Positions 51,298 to 60,393 are shown, counted from the first letter of the stretch. The stretch: DNA of 64,000 nucleotides from Paenibacillus_E sp040812395 (GCF_040812395.1 NZ_JBFNXH010000006.1:186001-250000), one strand, 5' to 3'. Translations and numbers: made by a program. The notes: generated by a model not told the origin, from the sequence alone.

Positions 51298-52347
51298 CTA
51301 CTCCCTTTTCCCAACCGATTGGCGAACGATCACGTCGCTGAACAGCAGCGTTTTCTCAAAAGGCAGGTCTGGGCTCCTCAATCTTTTCAACAGTACCTCC
51401 ACGGCCCGCACACCCATCAATTCATTGTGCACATGCACCGTAGTCAAGCTTGGCAGATCGCGATACTCCTGCGTATTATCGAATCCTGTAATCGATACAT
51501 CCTCCGGTATCCGAATGCCACGTTCGATGAGCAGCCGCATTACCGCATGCGCATAGAAATCGTTCGCGCAAACGAAAACATGAGGTAAATCTTTACTTTC
51601 AATCAGCCTATCGATCGTTTGTTCGATACCCTCAAGAGCGTTGTCCTCGTGGTTCAGCAAAGGATCTTCCGGCTCTGGGACGACAAGCCGATTCTCTTCA
51701 AGCACCGTACGGAATCCAAGCCAACGCTCATGAAAGCTTCGTGAATAATTCGGATTGCCGACGAACCGCATTCGGCGATGTCCGAGAGCGACCAAATTTA
51801 CGGTCAACTTGCGGAAGCAGTCATAATTGTTAATGAACACCGAATCGCAAGGGATAAGCGGGTCCTCATGGTCGATCAAAACGAAAGGAATGGCCGTCTT
51901 TCTGATTTCCAGCAATAATTGGCTCGGTATGTAGCCAATGCCGATCAGACCGAGTACGGCGGATGGATTAATGATATCGATAAAGCCTTCGGCATTGTTC
52001 TCCGTTACCATCATCAAACGGGTTCCCTGCTTCTGCAGTTCAGAGGAAACCCCGTCCACGATCCTCCCCCAAAACACGGCGCTCCTCTCCTGAAATCGTA
52101 TTTTAGGCATAAGCACGATAACCGTGTTTTTCACTATAGAGGACTTTCCCTTTTTCATGTTATGCTGGGCGGACTCGTTCTTTCCCCCCCACTGTGCGGC
52201 CAAGTTATAACCGAGAGACGTTGCGGTCTGTATAATTTTTGCTCTCGTTTCTTCACCAACACCGGGTTTACCGGATAGCGCCTGTGAAACGGCGAATTTG
52301 GATACCCCTACCTGATCGGCGATTTGTTGCATCGTCACTCTTTTCAT
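51298..52347 (-). CDS. LacI-family regulator 2 of the mannan island
   Basis: The 349-residue product has an N-terminal helix-turn-helix (MKRVTMQQIADQVG, then VSKFAVSQALSG) and an effector domain with ITGFDNTQEYRDLP and TTVHVHNELMGVRAVEVLL. It is paralogous to regulator 1 at 40069, with shared DHED-x-L-x-P-CDSVF-like and SRSF-x2-RW-x-GFR segments. ATG 52347 lies behind GGAGTGATCGTAT. A CTAAC...GTTAG inverted repeat overlaps its presumed promoter, matching the operator family at 41251-41317, so cross-regulation between the two regulators is likely. Confidence 0.93.
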   Translation of the reverse strand: MKRVTMQQIADQVGVSKFAVSQALSGKPGVGEETRAKIIQTATSLGYNLAAQWGGKNESAQHNMKKGKSSIVKNTVIVLMPKIRFQERSAVFWGRIVDGVSSELQKQGTRLMMVTENNAEGFIDIINPSAVLGLIGIGYIPSQLLLEIRKTAIPFVLIDHEDPLIPCDSVFINNYDCFRKLTVNLVALGHRRMRFVGNPNYSRSFHERWLGFRTVLEENRLVVPEPEDPLLNHEDNALEGIEQTIDRLIESKDLPHVFVCANDFYAHAVMRLLIERGIRIPEDVSITGFDNTQEYRDLPSLTTVHVHNELMGVRAVEVLLKRLRSPDLPFEKTLLFSDVIVRQSVGKRE

Positions 52348-52383
52348 ATACGATCACTCCATCATAAGCTACACCACTCATTG

Positions 52384-52428
52384 TAGCATACTGCTGAGCA
52401 TTTCACCTAACAAATATAGAAAAGTTAG
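52384..52428 (-). promoter_or_regulatory. Promoter and operator region of LacI regulator 2
   Basis: On the minus strand an extended -10 TGCTACAAT lies about 40 bases before the ATG. Just upstream, CTAACAA (52407-52413) and GTTAG (52424-52428) form an inverted repeat of the same half-site seen at the epimerase promoter. Confidence 0.5.
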
Positions 52429-52517
52429 TTTTCTCACGTCCCTTCTTCCCTTACGTTTGGTTGGGAGAAAAGCTCTTGTCTAAACCCACATGTTGGCGCA
52501 TAGAGAGGAAACTTAAG

Positions 52518-53160
52518 TATGGGGTTCCAACCGCTGTTAAAGTCGTGTTCCTTGATTGGACAAGGTGGTGCGAACACGACTTTAAAGGCGGACGCTATCG
52601 CTTTTCCACCCCATACCCATTCCCTCTGTTCGACTTTGTGCTGCCTTCCACTTTCTCTTTTGACTAACCTGTCTTCCATCTGGTATTCCTGTCCACAACA
52701 CCCCTGTAAGAGAAGGATTCCGGAGACATTTCGCCTCCGCAAGCTTCGCTAGAAAACCGAGGAGGTACTGCCGGTCCGCCTATTCCCCATGCACAGCAAT
52801 ATTCACGGAACTACGATGCCTTATTCCACGGTAACGTCCCTTTTCTCATCCTGAAGTGGAACTAGGGTGCGTTAAATAAGCCAAAATGCACTTAAAACTC
52901 AGCATTTCCTGCTCATAACGCACGGTAGTTCCGCGAAATGTCCCTACAACCGAAAATACCGCCGCATAACGCACCTACGTTCCGCTCACCCGTGCAAAAA
53001 GACGATCTCTCACAGATCGAGGCGGTATTTCAATGCGCCAAACCGCTGTGACACTTCCGGATCTTCTACCTCCATCCCGTCAAATGCTCGTACCACACGA
53101 TGCGTGCGGAATTTCTCCGCTCAACGAGCTCGTCACACACATACCTAACGACATATGCTT
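52518..53160. repeat. Long non-coding repeat, copy 2
   Basis: This 643-base direct repeat of 26866-27430 has the same landmarks in the same order and an extra block of about 80 bases after the CCCATTCCC segment (about 52619-52700). The GTGCGTTA (52867-52874)/TAACGCAC (52916-52923) pair is kept although the sequence between differs, as is AACGCACCTACGTTCCGCT near 52968. It fills most of the 921-base gap 52348-53268. Frame is not conserved between the copies, so it is unlikely to be protein-coding. Confidence 0.85.
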
Positions 53161-53220
53161 ACTGGCGTTAGATTGGGTATCCCTAACGCTGTAGTTCAGC
53201 AAAGAATTTAGCATTCTTTG

Positions 53221-53258
53221 TAAAAAAAGACTGCCTGATGTTGAACATCAGGCAGTCT
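53221..53258 (-). terminator. Strong terminator of the alpha-galactosidase operon
   Basis: A perfect 15-bp inverted repeat (53228-53242 with 53244-53258) followed on the minus strand by TTTTTT, 11 bases past the stop of the binding-protein gene. Confidence 0.95.
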
Positions 53259-53268
53259 CCCCGCATAT

Positions 53269-54969
53269 TTACTTCTTATTCCAAACCTCGATGCGTTGCT
53301 TAAGCAGTTGGTCAAATTGGCCTTCCAATTTATGAACCCCGGCTTGTTCCATCTCTTTCTGGAACGTATCCCAAAGCACGTCGAAATTGTCCGGCGACTT
53401 CACAATCATCTCAGGCACACGTTTTCTGACGATGCCTTGAAGCTTCTGGAAAATAACTGCCCCATCCGTATCCGATGGGATATTGATTTGCCAAGCGGCT
53501 CCCCATGGCTTAACTTGGAATTCCGACGCTTTGGGGAACAGATCCTGCCACATCTTCGCATTATAATGAGACAGTACGTCTTTCTCTGGTGCCGTGTACG
53601 AGTCCATAATTTGCTGTTCGCTCTTGATCGTATACGTTTGGCCAGAAGGATCCTTCACGCCATCGCCGTGCTGCGGGAACGGATAGCCGTATACGCCAAT
53701 GCCCGTTTTCTTGCCATATTGCGGATCCGCGTTGCGTTGATCCATATCCGTAACAACCCGCTTGCCATTCTCAATCTTGTACTGGGCACCTTCAATTCCC
53801 CAGTTGTTCAAAATTTGCGCTTCATCCGAACAGAGCCAATCCAGGAACTTGATAATGCGGACAGGGTCCTTGGCGCTCTTCGAAATGCCTATGCCGAAGC
53901 CAGCCGAGTAACCGGCATCTTGAAAGTTTCGGTTTTTGAGGCTTTCAGACTGCATAATTGGATAAACGCCGTAGGTAAGCTCCGGTTTGCCCCCCAGCTT
54001 CAGCGCTTGTTCCGGCTCCAGGTACTGCCACTTGGAATCGATCAATCCAAGGACGCGGCCGGAGGCAATTTTCGCCTTATACTGGTCGTATTTCTGGGTA
54101 AAGCTTTCCGGATCGATCAGACCGGTTGCATACATGTGGTTGAGCCATTTGAAATATTCCTTCTCTTCCGGACGCGTGTAATGGAAAACCGGCTTCTGCG
54201 TTTTTTCGTCGATATACCACTCGCCGTCGTCAGAGCCGCCTGTTGAGAACACAGCCGGATTCGTTATGCTTTGGGCGATGCGCCAGTCCTCGGCAATCAG
54301 CGTCAAGCCGATAGTCGGTTGCCCGTTAATCGTCGGATGATTATCCTTATACGTCTTAATAGCGTTTTCAAAATCTTGCAAAGTTTTAAGCTTCGGATAA
54401 TTCAGTTCCTTCACGACCTGATGCTGCAGCATCATCCCGTCCTTCGGCTCCCACTGTTGCTGGTTAACGAAATAGGTGCCCAGGTAGTAAATAGACGGAT
54501 CATCCTTGCTCCAGCGCAGACGATTCAGATAGTCGCCATACAGCTTTTTGATGTTCGGTCCATACTTATCGATAAGAGGTGCCAGATCGATAAAGCCACC
54601 GGCGTTGACGATCAGGTTCGTATCGTTTTTGGCGAAAATGAGATCCGGGTATTCGCCGCTGGCGGCCATCAGGGAAACCTTCTGCTTCGGATCACCGACC
54701 GGATAATCGATTTTCATCGTCACGCCTGTAAGCTCTGTAATCTTTTTGCCTACGGGGCTTTGCATATTTTCGTAGTTGGTATTGAGATCTGCGCTGAACA
54801 TCGTGATCGTAGTCGGTTTTTTGTCATCCGAGCTTACACTTGGCGACGAACCTCCATCCTTCGAGGAGCTAGATCCGCCAGTGCCGCTTGTGCCTGCGTT
54901 CGCACATCCCGCGAGTACAAGAAGCGATGCCACCAGGGTTACGGCAGCCCATTTTTTTGTTTTTTCCAT
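53269..54969 (-). CDS. LipO-type sugar-binding lipoprotein
   Basis: The 566-residue extracellular binding protein goes with the LplB/YtcP-type permeases encoded directly upstream. A signal peptide with lipobox LAGC (Cys at about 22) is followed by a Gly/Ser-rich linker and a long family-1-type binding domain (SYSAGFGIGISKSAKDPVR, WLCSDEAQILNNWGIEG). The start at ATG 54969 follows GGGAGG. It is last gene of an operon running from the alpha-galactosidase; 62 bases separate it from the second permease. Galactomannan oligosaccharides are the likely ligand, inferred from context. Confidence 0.93.
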   Translation of the reverse strand: MEKTKKWAAVTLVASLLVLAGCANAGTSGTGGSSSSKDGGSSPSVSSDDKKPTTITMFSADLNTNYENMQSPVGKKITELTGVTMKIDYPVGDPKQKVSLMAASGEYPDLIFAKNDTNLIVNAGGFIDLAPLIDKYGPNIKKLYGDYLNRLRWSKDDPSIYYLGTYFVNQQQWEPKDGMMLQHQVVKELNYPKLKTLQDFENAIKTYKDNHPTINGQPTIGLTLIAEDWRIAQSITNPAVFSTGGSDDGEWYIDEKTQKPVFHYTRPEEKEYFKWLNHMYATGLIDPESFTQKYDQYKAKIASGRVLGLIDSKWQYLEPEQALKLGGKPELTYGVYPIMQSESLKNRNFQDAGYSAGFGIGISKSAKDPVRIIKFLDWLCSDEAQILNNWGIEGAQYKIENGKRVVTDMDQRNADPQYGKKTGIGVYGYPFPQHGDGVKDPSGQTYTIKSEQQIMDSYTAPEKDVLSHYNAKMWQDLFPKASEFQVKPWGAAWQINIPSDTDGAVIFQKLQGIVRKRVPEMIVKSPDNFDVLWDTFQKEMEQAGVHKLEGQFDQLLKQRIEVWNKK

Positions 54970-55031
54970 GCTAATGCCTCCCTTATTATTTAGTTTGTAT
55001 GTAACAGAATCTCTGCTAATACCGCATGTAC

Positions 55032-55931
55032 TCAACTCTTTACAGCCCCGAGCGTCAATCCCTGGACGAAGTATTTCTGAAGGAAAGGGTACACGACCAG
55101 AATGGGAAGTGTTGCTACAATGGTGATGGAAGCCCGAATCGACTCCGGCGATACGCGTGTAGAAAGCTCAGGGTTGCCGCTTCTGGCCATGTCGGCGCTG
55201 CTTGCCCCTGATGTTGTGTTTGCCAATATTTTCATGAGTTCATATTGCAGCGTCGTCAGATAATCCGAATTGCTGTTATAGAGGAACGTGTCAAACCAGG
55301 AATTCCATTGCCCGACCGCAATGAATAGCGCAATGGTCGCCAGCACCGGCTTACAAAGGGGAAGGATGATTTTGAAAAAAATCGTCATATCGTTGGCCCC
55401 ATCGATTTTGGCTGACTCCTGAAGACTGATCGGAAGCCCGTCCATATAGGATCGGATCACGAAAATGTTCCATGCATTGACGAGTCCCGGCAAAACATAC
55501 ACCCAGAAGCTGTTCATCAAATGCAAATCACGAATGAGCATGTAGATCGGGATGATGCCTCCGGAAAAATACAAGGTCAGGACGAACAAGAGCGAAATTT
55601 GTTTTCTGGCGATAAAATCTTTCCGGCTTAGCACATAGGCCACCATTGCAGCGCTGAACACGCCAAACACGGTGCCGATCACTGTGCGGAATAAGGAGTT
55701 TTTAAACGCAATAAGCAAATTGTTGTAGATGAATATTTCCTTGTAATTTTCCAAAGTAAATATTCGGGGCCACAAATAAATGCCGCCTCTGACTGTATCC
55801 ATCGCCTGGTTGAACGAGATCGCCAGCACATTCAAGAAGGGATACATGGTTACAACAGCCACAGCGATCATGAAAGCATACAGAAAGATATCGAAAATGG
55901 TGTTTTCGGATTTCATTTTCATTGTCGTCAT
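55032..55931 (-). CDS. Carbohydrate ABC importer permease, YtcP/LplC type
   Basis: The 299-residue product has six membrane segments and the cytoplasmic coupling (EAA) loop ESAKIDGANDMTIFFKIILP in the second half. It is one of the two channel subunits of a CUT1 importer, with the partner directly upstream (12-base gap). The N-terminus MTTMKMKSENTIFD and C-terminal FVQGLTLGAVKS are typical of the Paenibacillus YtcP group. As usual for this group no dedicated ATPase lies in the operon; a shared MsmX-type ATPase elsewhere is expected. Confidence 0.95.
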   Translation of the reverse strand: MTTMKMKSENTIFDIFLYAFMIAVAVVTMYPFLNVLAISFNQAMDTVRGGIYLWPRIFTLENYKEIFIYNNLLIAFKNSLFRTVIGTVFGVFSAAMVAYVLSRKDFIARKQISLLFVLTLYFSGGIIPIYMLIRDLHLMNSFWVYVLPGLVNAWNIFVIRSYMDGLPISLQESAKIDGANDMTIFFKIILPLCKPVLATIALFIAVGQWNSWFDTFLYNSNSDYLTTLQYELMKILANTTSGASSADMARSGNPELSTRVSPESIRASITIVATLPILVVYPFLQKYFVQGLTLGAVKS

Positions 55932-55943
55932 CGCTTCGCCCCC

Positions 55944-56903
55944 TTAGATAACGCTTTCATTTGTCCACCGTTTAAACACACGGTTCGAAATCAGCAGCAG
56001 CGTAATGCTTACGATTGAATTCACAATCCCAACGGCTGTACCGAAGGAAAAGCGTCCCATTTTAATTCCGTAGTTAAGCACGTATAAATCGAGCACCTCG
56101 GAATAATCCTGTACGATACTGTTGCCAAGAAGGAACTGCTTCTCGAACCCTATGCTGGTCAACCAGCCAATTGACAAAATCATCATGACCATGATTGTCG
56201 GCCGTATGCCTGGCAATGTGATGTGCCAAATACGCCTGAACCTGCCCGCGCCGTCTACCTTGGCGGCATCGTACAATTCGGGATCGATACCGGAAATGGC
56301 CGCCAAATAAATGATTGAATTCCAGCCCATCTCCTTCCACAAATCGGACATTGTGACGATGCCCCAGAACCATTCTCCATGGGCCATGAACTGAATCGGC
56401 TTGTCGATAATGCGCAGGCCGACGAGCATCTGGTTGATGATACCCCCGTCTGTTGACAGTATTTTGGAAATCAGTCCTGCCACTACGACCCATGAGACGA
56501 AATGGGGCAAATACGAGATGGTTTGCATCGTCCGTTTAAACGGCATGAACCGAATTTCATTTAAAAATATGGCGAACAGAATCGGCACCGTATAACCGGC
56601 GGCCAAAGCCATAAAGCTCATCACAAGCGTATTCCGCAGCACAAGATAAAAATGGGGCTCCGAAAACAGCGCGATGAAATTGTCGAAACCAACCCAGGTT
56701 TGCTGGCTGAAGGGGATGCCGGGCTTGAACTTCTGGAAAGCCATTGTCCAGCCCCAAACCGGTATATAATTGAAGATGAGAATCCAGATAACAAACGGAA
56801 CCGACATGAGAAACAAGTACTTCTGGTCGAGTGCGATCGACCATTTGGATTTCCCTCGCTTCGGGATTGCCATGGATAAGGAAGCTTCCTTTTCTGGGGT
56901 CAT
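55944..56903 (-). CDS. Carbohydrate ABC importer permease, LplB/YteP type
   Basis: The 319-residue product has six membrane segments after a hydrophilic N-terminus, with NYIPVWGWTMAFQKFKPG early and the EAA loop DAAKVDGAGRFRRIWHITLP at about 215-234. It is the first permease of the CUT1 importer. ATG 56903 has GAGGAG ten bases upstream and follows the alpha-galactosidase stop by 19 bases, so the two are translationally close within one operon. Confidence 0.95.
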   Translation of the reverse strand: MTPEKEASLSMAIPKRGKSKWSIALDQKYLFLMSVPFVIWILIFNYIPVWGWTMAFQKFKPGIPFSQQTWVGFDNFIALFSEPHFYLVLRNTLVMSFMALAAGYTVPILFAIFLNEIRFMPFKRTMQTISYLPHFVSWVVVAGLISKILSTDGGIINQMLVGLRIIDKPIQFMAHGEWFWGIVTMSDLWKEMGWNSIIYLAAISGIDPELYDAAKVDGAGRFRRIWHITLPGIRPTIMVMMILSIGWLTSIGFEKQFLLGNSIVQDYSEVLDLYVLNYGIKMGRFSFGTAVGIVNSIVSITLLLISNRVFKRWTNESVI

Positions 56904-56922
56904 CGAAAACCAACTCCTCTCA

Positions 56923-59085
56923 TTATCTAGGTGATGCCTGCAAATGAATCCAGGTGCTCGCGTAATCGCCCTTCACCTGCGGCAATGATAGTCCATCATG
57001 AAGCAAGCGATCTCCGGACATCATTTGAGCGGTCCCTGTATTTACATAAACCAATTCCGGATTCAAGCCATGCAGCTTCAGCCTCCGTACCGGTATGTTG
57101 GACTCTGCCAGCACCCGGAAATAGAACACAAGCGCTTCCGTTTGATCCTCGGAGATGAACATCCATGACGATTCGTTGCCCGCGAAGGGGCTGAGCAGCC
57201 GGTAGTAGTTTCCTGTCTGAACGAGAGATCGGAATCGCTTATACTGCAGGACTTGCTCTTTCACGATGCTCTTCTCTTCTTCAGACAGCTTAGTCAGATC
57301 AAGCTCGTATCCAAAGTTGCCGGACATCGCAGTGTCGCCTCTTGTCGTAAGCGGAGTCATTCTCCCAACCTGATGATTCGGCACTGCCGATACATGGGCT
57401 CCGATTGCGCTAACCGGATAAACGAGACTCATTCCGTACTGAATTTTCAAGCGTTCTATAGCATCCGTATTATCGCTGGTCCATGTTTGCGGCATGTAGT
57501 AGAGCATGCCCGGATCGAAACGCCCTCCGCCACTGGCACAGTTCTCGAACAAGATATGCGGGAAACGGACCGTCAAGCGTTCCAGCAACCGATATAGTCC
57601 GAGTATGTAACGATGGGCCGTTTCCTTTTGCTGCACAGGAGCTCGAACGGAAGAGCCGATTTCTGTCATATTCCGATTCATATCCCATTTCACATAGGTC
57701 ACTTGAGCCCTTTCGAACACCGAACTAAGTGTTTCGAATATATAGTCGACGACCTCTTCTCTCGTGTAATCGAGCACTAGCTGGCTTCTCGCTTCCGTTC
57801 GCCTGCGCCCATCCACATGGAGGCACCAATCCGGGTGCTTGCGATACAACTCGCTGTCAGGCGATATCATCTCCGGTTCAACCCATAGCCCAAACTGAAG
57901 GCCCAGCCCCCGAATTTTCTCTGAAATGCCTTGCAGCCCTTCCGGAAGCTTGCGCCTGTCCTCAACCCAATCGCCAAGCGATGTCGTGTCGTCATCCCTT
58001 TTGCCGAACCAACCGTCATCCAAAACAAAAAGCTCGATGCCGAGGTCTACCGCCTCTTTTGCAATCGCTTCCAATCTGTCTGCGTCGAATTGAAAATAAG
58101 TCGCTTCCCAGTTGTTTACCAGGATCGGACGATCTTTGTCCCGGTAGACCCCTCTGCACAAACGGGACCTGTACAGCGAATGGTAGGTTCTAGACATTGC
58201 TCCTAGACCGTTATTGGAATAAACCAGTACAGCTTCCGGAGACTGAAACCGCTCTCCCGGCTGCAGTCGCCACATAAAATCAAACGGGTTGATTCCGATC
58301 GATATACGGGTGGAATGCATAGAATCCACTTCTGCGTCGATAACGAAGTTGCCGCTATACACAAAACTGAAAGCGAAAACTTCCCCTTGCACCTCATCCG
58401 CATTCGGAGCTGCAAGCGCCATGAAAGGATTAAGTTGATGGCTGCTGGCACCTCTTCTGCTTTCGATTCGTGTTACGCCGGGGCCAAGCGGCCGGCTCTG
58501 GATTTGCCCCTCTCTCGTCCATGCGCCTGATAAATATACGGCATTCAAATCACAGCGAGGCAAGTCCACACTAGCGCTCAATGCGCGGTGAAGGTGAAGC
58601 GCTTTCAAACCGCCATTGAAAAATCGTACCGATCGCGCGATGGCATTGTATTCGACGAATACGGTATAACTTAGCCATACTGTCAATCCCGAATACACGT
58701 CCAGCAGCTCCAGTTCAAGCGTCTGCGCTTCCGACTCCAGTTCTGCATATGTCGCTGGCAGCCCCTCCAGTGCAGGTTTACCTGACAGCAAGCGGTAGCT
58801 TTGATACGTAAGCTCGCTTATCCGGCTGCCATCCTCAAGTTCGACTTGATAAGCCGGATTGCGAAAATCCCCGGTACCATATTGCGGATATTCTTGGGGA
58901 AGCTTATCCAGATTGGTCTCGTTCAGGAGTTGCGAGTACAATTCGCAGGCCACCTGGCTAATCTGCAATTTTTTCCCCCAATATACATGAAGCGGATACC
59001 CGCGATCATGGATTTGAATGACATAACTCATGTCTTTGGCTTGCAAATGAAACCGTCGTTGCTCTTCATCAATGAAGATTCCCAT
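56923..59085 (-). CDS. Alpha-galactosidase (GH36)
   Basis: Removes alpha-1,6-galactose branches from galactomannan and raffinose-type oligosaccharides. The 720-residue product has an N-terminal beta-sandwich, a catalytic barrel with nucleophile Asp468 in YVKWDMNRNMTE and acid/base Asp538 in WTSDNTDAIER, and a C-terminal beta domain. Spacing of the two aspartates equals that of Geobacillus AgaA. Other family motifs are VLDDGWFGKRDDD and ENCASGGGRFDPG. There is no signal peptide, so it acts on imported sugars. The start at ATG 59085 follows AGGAGATC. It is first gene of the alpha-galactosidase-importer operon. Confidence 0.97.
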   Translation of the reverse strand: MGIFIDEEQRRFHLQAKDMSYVIQIHDRGYPLHVYWGKKLQISQVACELYSQLLNETNLDKLPQEYPQYGTGDFRNPAYQVELEDGSRISELTYQSYRLLSGKPALEGLPATYAELESEAQTLELELLDVYSGLTVWLSYTVFVEYNAIARSVRFFNGGLKALHLHRALSASVDLPRCDLNAVYLSGAWTREGQIQSRPLGPGVTRIESRRGASSHQLNPFMALAAPNADEVQGEVFAFSFVYSGNFVIDAEVDSMHSTRISIGINPFDFMWRLQPGERFQSPEAVLVYSNNGLGAMSRTYHSLYRSRLCRGVYRDKDRPILVNNWEATYFQFDADRLEAIAKEAVDLGIELFVLDDGWFGKRDDDTTSLGDWVEDRRKLPEGLQGISEKIRGLGLQFGLWVEPEMISPDSELYRKHPDWCLHVDGRRRTEARSQLVLDYTREEVVDYIFETLSSVFERAQVTYVKWDMNRNMTEIGSSVRAPVQQKETAHRYILGLYRLLERLTVRFPHILFENCASGGGRFDPGMLYYMPQTWTSDNTDAIERLKIQYGMSLVYPVSAIGAHVSAVPNHQVGRMTPLTTRGDTAMSGNFGYELDLTKLSEEEKSIVKEQVLQYKRFRSLVQTGNYYRLLSPFAGNESSWMFISEDQTEALVFYFRVLAESNIPVRRLKLHGLNPELVYVNTGTAQMMSGDRLLHDGLSLPQVKGDYASTWIHLQASPR

Positions 59086-59129
59086 CAGTTGATCTCCTAA
59101 CATCAATAACATTTAACATAACAATTAAT

Positions 59130-59158
59130 AATATATCAATAAAATGTTTGTTTGTAAA
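59130..59158 (-). promoter_or_regulatory. Promoter of the alpha-galactosidase operon
   Basis: On the minus strand TTTACA (59153-59158), 17 bases, TATATT (59130-59135). A second candidate, TTGATA-17-TTAAAT, lies slightly nearer the gene. The region is very AT-rich. Confidence 0.6.
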
Positions 59159-59319
59159 TTAGTTTTTTAAGAAAACTTTTTTGTAATATTCAAGAGCTTA
59201 TGTGCATATCGAGACACTGGTTTATAACGAACCGTTCCATCTATCGACATGAATATAGCCTTTTAAGTGGTAATTTTTCAGCAATTTCGCATATAGGCGA
59301 TCCCGCCTTCTCTTCTCAC

Positions 59320-59345
59320 CTAACAACATACCATTATCACCTAAC
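59320..59345. promoter_or_regulatory. CTAACAA elements upstream of the alpha-galactosidase operon
   Basis: CACCTAACAA (59317-59326) and CACCTAAC (59338-59345) form a direct repeat with a 21-base period; the first resembles CACCTAACAAA before LacI regulator 2. They lie about 235 bases before the gene, in a 408-base gap (59086-59493) that otherwise shows no gene. Confidence 0.4.
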
Positions 59346-59493
59346 TTTTTTTCACGAAATACATCGCACCTAGTCTATTGGCCGCACAAAAAGACCGAAC
59401 AGAATACATCCTGCTCAGCCGCTTCGTCATTCCTGATTTCTATTTGATTGAATCTCGTCTCCATTTATTGGTTCGTTTGCACTTAAAAAAGAT

Positions 59494-60201
59494 TCATCTT
59501 GCCGCCCAGACCATGCCCCTTCGAACCATCGTTTCCACCTGCGGCAGCAAGAGGATATCGGGGGAATGCCCCAGCGCGTTAAAATATACACGCCCTTTCC
59601 CGTACATCTTTATCCAGGACACGGGCATCCAAACCGGTCTCCAAATAAGCGGCGGATTCACGTGATCGAAATAAGTGGCGGCAAGCACTTGAACAGACGG
59701 ATCATACATCATATACCATTGCTCTGTAGTCACGGTAAAATCCCCGATCCCTACGACCAGCGGATTGTACGGATCGACAATATGAACCCTGTAGGTCGCC
59801 CCCGTATCCCCAGGATGCGCAAGGAACTGGCCGCCCACCATGGCCTGATAGCTGATTTCACAACGGAAGGCGTCACCCATACCGTGGACCCCCGCGAGAC
59901 CCGTACCATTTTGAACAGCATCCGTGAAATTGCGCAGCTGCTCCGCGGTAATTGTACCGGCAGTCCAGTCGGGAACGATCAAATCCATTCTCTTCAGTTT
60001 TTCTACATCCAGAAATACATCAAGTGAATCCGCGATTTCCACCTCAAAATTTTCTTCTTTCAATATTCTTGCTAATATTCCGGCAATCACACGGGGTTGG
60101 TGACCCGGATAACCACCTTGTACAATCAAAGCTTGTTTGCGGATCTGATTCCGCCAAGGATTATAAACGCCATTAACGATCGGGAGCGGCATTGACATCA
60201 T
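59494..60201 (-). CDS. ThuA-like domain protein
   Basis: The 235-residue product is a glutamine-amidotransferase-like fold of the ThuA group: KQALIVQGGYPGHQP at about 22-36, AGVHGMGDAFRCE with an exposed His, GGQFLAHPGD, and GKGRVYFNALGHSPD near the end. ThuA proteins accompany sugar-utilisation genes (first described with trehalose/sucrose use), but the reaction is unknown. It lies just upstream of the alpha-galactosidase operon on the same strand but is separated from it by about 400 bases, so it is probably an independent unit. ATG 60201 follows GGAAGGG. Confidence 0.9.
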   Translation of the reverse strand: MMSMPLPIVNGVYNPWRNQIRKQALIVQGGYPGHQPRVIAGILARILKEENFEVEIADSLDVFLDVEKLKRMDLIVPDWTAGTITAEQLRNFTDAVQNGTGLAGVHGMGDAFRCEISYQAMVGGQFLAHPGDTGATYRVHIVDPYNPLVVGIGDFTVTTEQWYMMYDPSVQVLAATYFDHVNPPLIWRPVWMPVSWIKMYGKGRVYFNALGHSPDILLLPQVETMVRRGMVWAAR

Positions 60202-60393
60202 ATGCTTCCCTTCCTTTCACCTCTATTCTCCACCAATGTATGCGATGCCGTAACACTCAATGTATGCTGGTTGCACGAATCTCCTTCTATATAAACTCAA
60301 TAAACAAATTATTTACTGTATTCGAATGCTTCAGATCGGCATATAAATCTACGGCTAGGCTTCTATATTTTATTAATAAGGAAGTGAACATAT

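Noticed and set aside
53296..54246. Plus-strand 316-codon frame opposite the binding lipoprotein gene
   Set aside because: It is antisense to a clear gene, without a ribosome site and with an implausible Arg/Leu-rich composition.
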